Assembly (NCBI GenBank): GCA_946533175.1
Contig: CAMNBS010000004.1
Location: 1 to 28,184 of the forward strand
DNA: 28,184 nt
Direction: 5' to 3'
Source: an uncultured Clostridia bacterium
GTDB lineage: Bacteria; Bacillota_I; Bacilli_A; RF39; UBA660
Shown here: piece by piece, positions 8,541 to 15,766 of the stretch
Numbering within the stretch: the first letter of the stretch is position 1
Layout: the number at the start of each line of letters is the position of its first letter
Position numbers and translations under genes: made by a program
Notes under the pieces: generated by a model
Databases searched by the model: none
Told to the model about the DNA's origin: nothing
What the model saw: only the letters and a program-made list of their open reading frames with translations

Positions 8541-9350
8541 ATGGAAAAATTATTAAGTAAATTAAATGATTTATGGATTGATGCTGGATTAAAGCTAATC
8601 TATGTTATAGTAATATTATTTATTGGTAGTAAATTAATTAAAATATTGGTTAAATTAATAAAAAAATCACGTGGTTTTAATAAATTAGATAAGAGCGTAT
8701 CAAGTTTTTTAATTAGTTTTATTAAAGTTATTTTAAATGTTTTATTATTTATTACTATTGCTGCTGTTATTGGAATTCCTTCAACATCTATTATTACTCT
8801 TTTGGGTAGTGCGGGAGTTGCTATTGGTCTTGCCCTACAAGGTGGTTTATCTAATATTGCTGGTGGCTTAATTATATTAGCATTCAAGCCTTTTAAAGTA
8901 GGCGATTATATTGATACACATGTTGATTCTGGTACAGTAAAGAGTATCTCAATATTTTATACAACACTTATAACTCCAGATAATAAAATGATATCTATTC
9001 CTAACGGTAATCTAGCTAATTCGGCAACAATAAACTATTCGAATAATGATATTAGACGTTTAGATATTAATTTAGATGTTTCATATAATAATGATATTAA
9101 GCTTGTTAAAACAACTTTATTAGAAATTATAAAAAAAGAAAATAGAATTATAAAAGATAAAGATATTTTTGTTAGATTGACTGAATATAAAGATAGTAGT
9201 ATGCTTTTTACTATTCGAGTATGGGTAAATAGTGTTGATTTGTTTAATGTTAAGTTTGATTTATTAGAACAAATTAAGCATGAATTTGATCAGAAAAAAA
9301 TATCTATTCCATATAATCAATTGGATGTTCATCTTGATAATAATAACTAG
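8541..9350 (+). CDS. Small-conductance mechanosensitive channel, MscS family
   Basis: A 269-residue inner-membrane protein with three hydrophobic segments: about 17-40, 52-82 and a glycine/alanine-patterned pore helix from about 88. The pore region GSAGVAIGLALQGGLSNIAGG followed by FKPFKVGDYI is diagnostic of MscS TM3 and its entry into the beta domain. The cytoplasmic beta and alpha/beta vestibule domains follow, with the PNG signature (IPNGNLANS) near 154-162. Such channels open on membrane tension after hypo-osmotic shock. GGAGA precedes the ATG. No extra N-terminal sensor helices are present, so it is a minimal MscS. Confidence 0.95.
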   Translation: MEKLLSKLNDLWIDAGLKLIYVIVILFIGSKLIKILVKLIKKSRGFNKLDKSVSSFLISFIKVILNVLLFITIAAVIGIPSTSIITLLGSAGVAIGLALQGGLSNIAGGLIILAFKPFKVGDYIDTHVDSGTVKSISIFYTTLITPDNKMISIPNGNLANSATINYSNNDIRRLDINLDVSYNNDIKLVKTTLLEIIKKENRIIKDKDIFVRLTEYKDSSMLFTIRVWVNSVDLFNVKFDLLEQIKHEFDQKKISIPYNQLDVHLDNNN

Positions 9351-9378
9351 ATATTTAATTGATTTTACAAAGATTTCA

Positions 9379-9512
9379 AGAAAGTATGACGAAATTTTTG
9401 TTTTAGAATAAAAATAAATAGCTTTTTACTATCAATATAAATTGTAAAATAATTAAATAATGAATATAAAAGGTTAATTTAATAAAAATTGTTAAGAAGT
9501 GTCATACTTCTT
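9379..9512 (+). repeat. Long-range inverted repeat including the terminator hairpin
   Basis: AAGTATGAC (9382-9390) is the exact reverse complement of GTCATACTT (9501-9509), and flanking AAGA/TCTT extends the match with one bulged base. The downstream arm forms the loop and 3' half of the hairpin at 9494-9519, so the two structures exclude each other. The 110 bases between are very AT-rich and contain no gene I can see. Confidence 0.5.
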
Positions 9513-9519
9513 TTTTTTT
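9494..9519 (+). terminator. Terminator downstream of the MscS-family gene
   Basis: AAGAAGT (9494-9500) pairs with ACTTCTT (9506-9512) around a 5-base loop, followed by an unbroken T tract to 9519. Confidence 0.8.
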
Positions 9520-9530
9520 ATTGGTTAATA

Positions 9531-9539
9531 TGTTATATT
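9531..9539 (+). promoter_or_regulatory. Extended -10 promoter for the unknown gene at 9559
   Basis: TGTTATATT gives an extended -10 (TGn + TATATT), with predicted start near 9546. No clear -35 is seen because the preceding terminator T tract occupies its place. Confidence 0.45.
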
Positions 9540-9558
9540 GATTATGTTAGAGGCTAAA

Positions 9559-10317
9559 ATGAAGAATAAATTAGTTGAATTATTAAAAAAATATGTGGTA
9601 ATTTTTATTAATGAGTACAGTAATTATTTGACAAATGATCAATTATCTTTATTAAAGAATATTAATTATGATAATGTCTTTGTTTTTGATAATTTAACAA
9701 TGCCTTTTGGTGATGTTTTTGATGAACAAATTTATCTTTCTAATGTTAATGAAGAATTAATAAAATATTTTAAAAATATGCCTAATTATAATATTCATAA
9801 ATCATTCTTAGATAATAATAATTTATCTTCTTATTTAAAATATATGTGTGAAAATGGTTATGATGTTATAAACCTTTATAGTGATATTTTAATGTATTTT
9901 ATTTTTTTTCTAGTAATAAAAAATTCTTCTAATTTATTTAAGGGTTTCATTAATCAAGAGATTCATTTTTTAAATATAAAGTATTCTCTTAAAGGAGCAT
10001 CTTTATATGCTAAAGAAGAAAAGATTGCTACTAAAATAACGCCATATTTTAAATTAGAAACTATAAGACAAATATTATTTATGGATAGACCAACATCTTT
10101 CAAATTTCTTAATGATCATTTCGGATTTAGATATGCTAAATTAGTTGATAATGTATCTAATTTAATGGATAATCAATATCAAGAGCTTTTTAATCATGAA
10201 TATTCAGGCTTTGATGGATTATTAGAATATGTTATGAAATATGATCAATTATTATATGTTAATGCCTATGACTGTATATTAAATTTTAATGTTCAAAATA
10301 ATTGTTTTTATTTTTAA
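9559..10317 (+). CDS. Hypothetical protein
   Basis: I do not recognise this 252-residue protein. It is rich in Asn, Tyr, Phe, Leu and Lys, and has one hydrophobic run (LMYFIFFLVI, about 113-122) that is more like a buried helix than a clear membrane anchor. It has no signal peptide, metal cluster or nucleotide-binding motif that I can see. Its C-terminal third (YDQLLYVNAYDCILNF) looks structured. ATG at 9559 follows AGAGG at 9549-9553. An upstream ATG at 9544 and a TTG at 9538 overlap the predicted promoter, so I prefer the later start. It has its own promoter and precedes tspO by 49 bp. Base use resembles its neighbours, with no sign of recent transfer. Confidence 0.7.
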   Translation: MKNKLVELLKKYVVIFINEYSNYLTNDQLSLLKNINYDNVFVFDNLTMPFGDVFDEQIYLSNVNEELIKYFKNMPNYNIHKSFLDNNNLSSYLKYMCENGYDVINLYSDILMYFIFFLVIKNSSNLFKGFINQEIHFLNIKYSLKGASLYAKEEKIATKITPYFKLETIRQILFMDRPTSFKFLNDHFGFRYAKLVDNVSNLMDNQYQELFNHEYSGFDGLLEYVMKYDQLLYVNAYDCILNFNVQNNCFYF

Positions 10318-10366
10318 AAATAGTTCTAGTTTATTTATTTTTTTCATATAGTTTATTGGTGATTAT

Positions 10367-10837
10367 GTGGAAAGAAAAATTAATAAAGAATTAGTTGTTA
10401 GTATTATAATTCCTCTTGTAGTGGGACTTATTTCTAGTCTTTTATCAATTAAAGGAATGAGTTCATTTTCTATGCTTAAAAAGCCATTTCTTGCTCCACC
10501 AGGATTTATTTTTCCAATTGTGTGGACTATTCTTTATACTTTAATGGGCTATAGTAGTTATTTAATATATCAAAGTAATGATTATCATAGTGATTGTTGT
10601 CTTAAAATATATTTGATTAACTTATTTGTTAATTTTTTATGGAGTCCTTTGTTTTTTGGATTAAATCTTCGCTTATTTTCATTGATTTGGATTATTCTTT
10701 TAGACATTGTTGTTAGTTTTATGATATTATGCTTTTATAAAGTTGAAAAAAAAGCTGCATTATTACAAATACCATATTTGATATGGTGTCTGTTTGCAAC
10801 TTATTTAAATCTAATGTATTATTTATTAAATCGCTAG
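10367..10837 (+). CDS. tspO: TspO/MBR family membrane protein
   Basis: A 156-residue integral membrane protein with five hydrophobic segments. The signature LKKPFLAPPGFIFPIVWTILYTLMGYSSYL spans the end of TM1, the conserved loop and TM2. WSPLFFGLNL and the later aromatic-rich helices also fit. TspO proteins bind tetrapyrroles and sterols and are tied to stress and porphyrin handling, but the physiological role here is unknown. The start is GTG at 10367, five bases after GGTG. An ATG two bases upstream is out of frame and gives only nine codons. The stop TAG overlaps the stop of the convergent acyl ligase gene by 4 bp. Confidence 0.93.
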   Translation: MERKINKELVVSIIIPLVVGLISSLLSIKGMSSFSMLKKPFLAPPGFIFPIVWTILYTLMGYSSYLIYQSNDYHSDCCLKIYLINLFVNFLWSPLFFGLNLRLFSLIWIILLDIVVSFMILCFYKVEKKAALLQIPYLIWCLFATYLNLMYYLLNR

Positions 10838-10856
10838 TTATCTAGCTTTTTCTTTT
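10833..10856 (+). terminator. Short terminator after tspO
   Basis: GCTAG (10833-10837) and CTAGC (10842-10846) form a 5-bp stem with loop TTAT, followed by a T tract broken by one C. The stem contains both convergent stop codons. It is weak in stem strength. Confidence 0.5.
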
Positions 10857-12564
10857 TTTCTTCCATTTCTAATTCTGAAAAAGCAATTTTCCCAATCTTA
10901 GTTTTAGGAATACTTTCTCTAAATTCATATTCATAAGGAAGAGAATATTTTGCTATATTTTTAGCGCAGTATTCTTTGATACTATCTAATGTTTCATTAT
11001 TAGGTTTATATCCATCGTTTAAGACGATAAAGGCCTTGGCCACTTCTACTTTATATGGATGAGGTATGCCAATAACGGTGGAAAAGTTTACCGCAGGATG
11101 TTTATCAAGAACACTTTCAATATAACTTGGATAGATATTATACCCACTAGAAATAATCATTCTTTTAAGTCTTTGTTGAAAGAAAACCATTCCTTCTTCA
11201 TCTTTATAACCTATATCTCCAGTATGTAGCCATAATTTTTTGTCTTTATGTCGTCTTAAGGTTTGCATAGTTTCTTTAGTTTCATTAACATAACCAAGCA
11301 TAACAGTTGGACCAGAGAAACATATTTCTCCATCAACATTTGGTTTAACTTCTTCGTGAGTGCCTATTTTAACAATTTTGCATTCCATATCTGGAAATGG
11401 TATTCCAATACAATGTTCACGTAATTCAGTTGTTGTTGTAAGGCAGGTTGCTGCTGTACTTTCAGTTAATCCATATCCAACACGAACTTGTGCTTTAGAA
11501 CCATATTTTTTTAAAAAAGCATCAATTCTTCTTTTTAAATCAGGACTTAAGGTATCTCCACCTGAAATAATATTTGTTATGCAGGCCAGTTCTCCTTCTT
11601 TAAATTTACTAGATAGAAGACCTTCAAATAAAGTTGGAACTCCAACAATAAAGTTTGGATGATATTTTTTAATTAAATTCTTGAATTTTTTATGATTAAA
11701 ACTAGGTATTAGAATACATTTCATTCCTACAGATAAAGTAGTATGTAAACAAACTCCTAATCCAAAACCATGAAATATTGGCATAATACATAAAATAATT
11801 TCTTTGGGTTTAGGCATAACAATTTCATTTGCTTGCATGGCTAAAGCATTAAAGTTTAAATTGGATAACAATATTCCTTTTGGTTTACCACTTGTTCCAC
11901 CACTATACAAAATAACTGCCGGATCTTGAGGATTTTTTTTAGCAACATATTCATCCTGATAGTCATATCCTTTGGCGATAAACTCATTCCACATAATAAT
12001 ATTATCACAGGCAGGAAGATGCATTTTTCGTCCTTTACTTAGCCAATATAGGAATTTTTTATCAAACTTCATATTGTCAGATGCTGAACATACAATAATA
12101 TCAGAAAGTCTTGTTTCAGGTAAAATATGAACTATTTTTTCGACAGAGATATCGATAGTAATAATCCTTGTGCTATTGGATATTTTTAAAAATTCTAATA
12201 TTTCATTTTCACTGGATAATGGGTGAATTATATTAGCAATCGCACCAATCATATTAATGGCATAAAACATTATTATAGCTTCTGGCATATTAGGGGTACA
12301 GATAGTGATAACTTCATTTTCCATTGCCCCAAGACCTTTTAAGGCTTTAGCACATTCGGCAATTTGTTGAACAAATCTTTGATATGTTACCTCACGTCCA
12401 AAGTATTCATAGGCAATATAATTAGGATGAAGGATAGCATTGTTAAGAAAATGTTCATAAATCATTTCTTTAGGATAATCTAAATGCGCATGAAGATTAG
12501 GATAATATTTTTCAATTAAATTAGTATTCAAAATCTCTTTTTTCTTCGATTGTTTCATTTGCAT
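10834..12564 (-). CDS. AMP-dependent acyl-CoA synthetase/ligase family protein
   Basis: A 576-residue ANL-superfamily adenylating enzyme, probably a carboxylate (fatty acid)-CoA ligase that makes an acyl-AMP and then a thioester. Core motifs appear in order: the P-loop-like YSGGTSGKPKG near 220-230, GYGLTES, LHTGDIGY, the hinge region RLKRMIISSGYNIYPSYIE and the C-terminal catalytic lysine in PKTKIGKIAF. It has no signal peptide, and nothing in the sequence fixes the acyl chain. GGAG (12569-12572) lies upstream of ATG 12564, with ATG 12558 as an alternative. The gene starts within the end of the E2-like acyltransferase gene (44-bp overlap), so both are co-translated. A short insertion-like stretch (about 163-215) separates the N-terminal subdomain from the P-loop. 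Confidence 0.88.
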   Translation of the reverse strand: MQMKQSKKKEILNTNLIEKYYPNLHAHLDYPKEMIYEHFLNNAILHPNYIAYEYFGREVTYQRFVQQIAECAKALKGLGAMENEVITICTPNMPEAIIMFYAINMIGAIANIIHPLSSENEILEFLKISNSTRIITIDISVEKIVHILPETRLSDIIVCSASDNMKFDKKFLYWLSKGRKMHLPACDNIIMWNEFIAKGYDYQDEYVAKKNPQDPAVILYSGGTSGKPKGILLSNLNFNALAMQANEIVMPKPKEIILCIMPIFHGFGLGVCLHTTLSVGMKCILIPSFNHKKFKNLIKKYHPNFIVGVPTLFEGLLSSKFKEGELACITNIISGGDTLSPDLKRRIDAFLKKYGSKAQVRVGYGLTESTAATCLTTTTELREHCIGIPFPDMECKIVKIGTHEEVKPNVDGEICFSGPTVMLGYVNETKETMQTLRRHKDKKLWLHTGDIGYKDEEGMVFFQQRLKRMIISSGYNIYPSYIESVLDKHPAVNFSTVIGIPHPYKVEVAKAFIVLNDGYKPNNETLDSIKEYCAKNIAKYSLPYEYEFRESIPKTKIGKIAFSELEMEEKKKKLDN

Positions 12565-13402
12565 CACGCTCCAATGATTCAGGATGTTTTAAAATATAAT
12601 CAAGTAAGTTAACAGCTTTAGAGAAATAAACGCCATCCGCAATACGTTCATCTAAATTAATACCAAATTCAACTATATCGCGAATTTCAACTTTACCATT
12701 TGGCATAACAACTTGTTCTTTATGAATATCTCCAATAGTCAAAATGATGCTATTAGTTCCAAAATTAGTGATGTTATGATGAATAGCACCACATTTAATA
12801 CTTCCTAAGTTAGATAGAATTACAGTACTATTGTATAATAAATCGTCATTAAGGCTTTTTGGTAATAAATCATGACGATCCATCCATTTAAAAATGGGAG
12901 CAACAAAAAACTTTAAAATCCAACTTGGTAATTTATCTAAAGAATCAAGTGAATCATCCGAAGAATTCTGTAATTTCTTTTTACGAAAGTTTTCAACTTT
13001 TTCTTTTATTTTATTACTTATAGTAAAAATATTATCTTGTTCTTCTACTTTAATAAGAGACATAACTTCTTTAGCATCATCAGAATAATCTACTTTAGCT
13101 GTAAAGGTTAAAATAACATCATTTCTTTGATAACAATTATGATTTATAATATATCTGTTTAATTTAGGTTTATTGTAAATAACTTTGGCAATAGCGATAG
13201 AAAAGGCATGAAAGAAAGTTAAATCATTATTATCTTTTTTCTTTTCTTTCATATATTGAACTAAATCTGTAACATCAAATTTACGATTAATGTAAACATA
13301 AGCATCTTGTCGATCTTTAAGGTAGGTCATTAGTCTTAACATTGCAGGCATTTTAATCCATTTAGCATCTCGTCTATCTTTAAAACTTTTTTTCTTACTC
13401 AT
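12521..13402 (-). CDS. 2-oxoacid dehydrogenase E2-like (CAT-fold) acyltransferase, catalytic His missing
   Basis: A 293-residue stand-alone protein resembling the catalytic core of dihydrolipoamide acyltransferases, with no lipoyl or E1/E3-binding domain. Recognisable blocks are FFHAFSIAIAKVIYNKPKLNRYI, VILSNLGSIKCGAIHHNITNFGTNSIILTIG and the terminal NLDERIADGVYFSKAVN. The last block aligns with the E2 motif DHRxxDG, but Glu replaces the catalytic His, while Asp and Gly remain. A hydrophobic stretch LPSWILKFFVAPIF lies near 160-173. ATG at 13402 follows GGAGG by 5 bases. A longer GTG start would lie inside the ribosome binding site. It overlaps the acyl ligase gene. It might bind or transfer an acyl group from that enzyme, or be inactive in the classical sense. 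Confidence 0.75.
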   Translation of the reverse strand: MSKKKSFKDRRDAKWIKMPAMLRLMTYLKDRQDAYVYINRKFDVTDLVQYMKEKKKDNNDLTFFHAFSIAIAKVIYNKPKLNRYIINHNCYQRNDVILTFTAKVDYSDDAKEVMSLIKVEEQDNIFTISNKIKEKVENFRKKKLQNSSDDSLDSLDKLPSWILKFFVAPIFKWMDRHDLLPKSLNDDLLYNSTVILSNLGSIKCGAIHHNITNFGTNSIILTIGDIHKEQVVMPNGKVEIRDIVEFGINLDERIADGVYFSKAVNLLDYILKHPESLERDANETIEEKRDFEY

Positions 13403-13425
13403 CAAATCCTCCACAATATAACATA

Positions 13426-13454
13426 ATTATATAGAAAAAAGATATCTTTGTAAA
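13426..13454 (-). promoter_or_regulatory. Promoter of the acyltransferase/acyl-ligase operon
   Basis: On the minus strand, TTTACA (13454-13449), a 17-bp spacer and a perfect TATAAT (13431-13426). Predicted start near 13419 gives a 17-base leader holding GGAGG. Confidence 0.75.
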
Positions 13455-13469
13455 GAATACTTTGTTAAG

Positions 13470-13498
13470 TTGCAAATTATGTCAAGGTTTGTTAGAAT
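13470..13498 (+). promoter_or_regulatory. Promoter of the phosphoesterase-like/dinB operon
   Basis: TTGCAA (13470-13475), a 17-bp spacer and TAGAAT (13493-13498), with start near 13505. It is divergent from the minus-strand promoter 16 bp away, so the two may compete or share regulation. Confidence 0.65.
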
Positions 13499-13517
13499 AG
13501 TTGACAAGGAGGGGGAA

Positions 13518-14516
13518 ATGAAAAAAAATATTGTTAATAATGATTTTACGCAGTATGTTATTGATAGTGATAAAATAAGACATGATTCTTTAGTAATTAT
13601 CATTGATAATTTGAGTAATTTATTACAAAATAAGAAAAAATGCAGTGACATGATTGAAAAGATAAAAATGACTAATCCTCATCATTTAATTATTGTTGGT
13701 GATATTTTAGAGGTAATGAAATGGACAAATTCTAAAATAATTGATAATTATTATTATTTTCTTTCTAGTGTTTCAGAGTCAGTTCCTATATTTCTTATTT
13801 TTGATAAATATAATTTGTATTGTAATAATATTGATCGTAGAATAGAAATGATGGATAGATTTAAGAAATTTGCTAATATTCGATCAAATTCCATTTATTC
13901 TCTTATTAATGATAAAATATATTTTGATGGTTTTGAAATAATTGGATATATTCCATCTTATGAAATAACTAATCAAGTATCTTCTGTTAGACCAACTATC
14001 GATCATGATAAGTTTATCGCAGAATATACGCAATACGGACACATAATTGATCATGTTGATCAATATATTATTGAATTTTTTGGTTATAATCCTTTTAATA
14101 TTAGTCATCTTAAACCAGAAAGTAGTTTGGGAGAATTAAGCATGGTTGATACTTTTTATACTTCTTTGGAAAATATTCAACTATCAAATAATGATTTTGA
14201 GCATGCTAAATATTTTGAAAGTGCTGTGGTAGAGGATAGTGAAAGTTTATTTCATAGTAAATCTAAGTCAATAAATGGAATAGTTTATCTTGATGATTTA
14301 TCTCGTCATGTTATTTTACAATTAAGCAATCATCGTTTTTATTATAATATATCTTGTATGATGAATAAACAAGAGTGGATTACTATCTCTCATGGTGCGG
14401 CAAGAGATATAATAATAAGTAAAAGATTACATTCTCTTATTTTTACTAGTGGAATTGAGAAAAAAAGTCCAAGAGTAATGCAAGTATTATATAAGAGATT
14501 AGAAAAGAAGTTGTAG
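13518..14516 (+). CDS. Metallophosphoesterase-like protein lacking metal ligands
   Basis: A 332-residue soluble protein that I place tentatively near the calcineurin-like phosphoesterases. It shows the order expected of that fold: LVIIIDN where SDxH would sit, HHLIIVGDILE matching the DxxxxxGDxxD region, PIFLIFDKYN where PVxxxxGNHD is expected, INDKIYFDGFEIIGYIPS matching the strand after the helical insert, and SHGA near the end. Most metal-binding His and Asp positions are absent, so it is probably not a normal metal-dependent phosphatase. ATG at 13518 follows AAGGAGGGGG, a very strong ribosome binding site. An upstream in-frame TTG falls inside the promoter. It runs directly into dinB. Confidence 0.5.
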   Translation: MKKNIVNNDFTQYVIDSDKIRHDSLVIIIDNLSNLLQNKKKCSDMIEKIKMTNPHHLIIVGDILEVMKWTNSKIIDNYYYFLSSVSESVPIFLIFDKYNLYCNNIDRRIEMMDRFKKFANIRSNSIYSLINDKIYFDGFEIIGYIPSYEITNQVSSVRPTIDHDKFIAEYTQYGHIIDHVDQYIIEFFGYNPFNISHLKPESSLGELSMVDTFYTSLENIQLSNNDFEHAKYFESAVVEDSESLFHSKSKSINGIVYLDDLSRHVILQLSNHRFYYNISCMMNKQEWITISHGAARDIIISKRLHSLIFTSGIEKKSPRVMQVLYKRLEKKL

Positions 14517-14518
14517 TG

Positions 14519-15703
14519 ATGAAAAGAATAATATTTCATGTTGATGTTAATAATGCCTTTTTGTCTTGGACTGCAGTTAATTTACTGGCCAATGGGGAAA
14601 AAGAAGATATTCGCTTAATACCATCAGTTATTGCCGGTGATGAAGAATCTCGTCATGGAATAGTTCTTGCTAAAAGTCCTGTTGCTAAAAAATATGGTAT
14701 AAAATCTGCAGAGACAGTTTTCAGTGCTAAAAAAAAATGCCCAAATTTAAAAGTATATTCACCTAATTATGAATATTATATTGCTATGTCAAATAATTTT
14801 TATCAATATTTAGCTCAATATACTCCGCAAATTGAGAAAGCTTCGATTGATGAATGTTTTTTAGATTTAACGAATACTAAATATTTGTATGATGACATTA
14901 TGCTTTTAGCTTATAAAATAAAAAATGATATTTATAAAAAATATGGTTTTACTGTGAATATTGGTATTGCTAATAATAAACTATGTGCTAAAATGGCTAG
15001 TGATTTTGAAAAACCAAATAAAATTCATACATTATTTGACGAAGAAATAAAAGAAAAAATGTGGCCACTTCCTGTATCAGATTTATTGTATGTTGGTAAA
15101 AAAACAGCTGTTGAATTAAATAAAATTAATATTTATACGATTGGTGATTTAGCTTGTTATGACAGAATAAAATTATCCAAATATTTTAAAAATAGAGCTG
15201 ATGATTTAATTAAAGCTAGTAATGGAATTGATAATTCTTTAGTAGAAGTAAATAATTATTCAAATAAATGTATTAGTATTTCTAGAACATTAAAAGAAGA
15301 TACTAATGATGCTCAAACTTTAAAAAAAATTCTTCTTGATATGTCAAATTATATTGGTCTTCGTGCAAGAAAAAAAAATTTATATGCTCAAAATATCGCT
15401 ATAACATTTAAAACAAGTTCAATGAAAGCATATTCCCATCAAGCTAAAATGGTTAATGCAACTAATAATACGATGGATATATATAATAAAGTATTGTCTT
15501 TATATGATGAAATAAATAAAGAAGAAAAAATAAGAAATATTGGTATTCGATTAGGAGATTTAACATCTAACAATAATGAACAAATTTCACTTTTTAATAA
15601 TTTGAAAAAGGAAGATGATAGCCTACAAGCAATTATGGATAATATCAATAGTAAATATGAGAGTAGTGTTGTTATGCCCGCTGTTTTCTTTAAAGAAAAG
15701 TAA
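14519..15703 (+). CDS. dinB: Y-family DNA polymerase (DNA polymerase IV-like)
   Basis: A 394-residue translesion polymerase. The first metal-binding Asp is D9 in FHVDVNNAF, the steric-gate position holds F14, and the SIDECFLDLT block provides D111 and E112. ESRHGIVLAKSPVAKKYGIKSAE is the conserved fingers segment. YVGKKTAVELNKINIYTIGDLA is the helix-hairpin-helix thumb. QISLF at 355-359 is a clean sliding-clamp-binding peptide. The DVNNAFLSW form is closer to the Y-polymerases of Clostridia than to E. coli DinB (DMDCFFAAVE). ATG at 14519 lies two bases after the upstream stop, with only a weak AGAAG behind it, so translation is probably coupled to the phosphoesterase-like gene. Confidence 0.93.
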   Translation: MKRIIFHVDVNNAFLSWTAVNLLANGEKEDIRLIPSVIAGDEESRHGIVLAKSPVAKKYGIKSAETVFSAKKKCPNLKVYSPNYEYYIAMSNNFYQYLAQYTPQIEKASIDECFLDLTNTKYLYDDIMLLAYKIKNDIYKKYGFTVNIGIANNKLCAKMASDFEKPNKIHTLFDEEIKEKMWPLPVSDLLYVGKKTAVELNKINIYTIGDLACYDRIKLSKYFKNRADDLIKASNGIDNSLVEVNNYSNKCISISRTLKEDTNDAQTLKKILLDMSNYIGLRARKKNLYAQNIAITFKTSSMKAYSHQAKMVNATNNTMDIYNKVLSLYDEINKEEKIRNIGIRLGDLTSNNNEQISLFNNLKKEDDSLQAIMDNINSKYESSVVMPAVFFKEK

Positions 15704-15766
15704 AATTATGACAAATATATATTTTATGCAATTTATTTATTATACAATATAGCATGTAGGTGATTT

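Noticed and set aside
11360..11662. A 100-codon plus-strand frame inside the acyl ligase
   Set aside because: It lies antisense within a well-supported ANL enzyme, has no ribosome binding site and no recognisable protein features.
13403..13414. N-terminal extension (GTG at 13414) of the E2-like acyltransferase
   Set aside because: That start lies beside and reads through GGAGG, which serves ATG 13402.
15684..15699. Palindrome TTTTCTTTAAAGAAAA at the end of dinB as a terminator
   Set aside because: It has no loop and no T tract follows, so it is more likely AT-rich coding sequence than a terminator.
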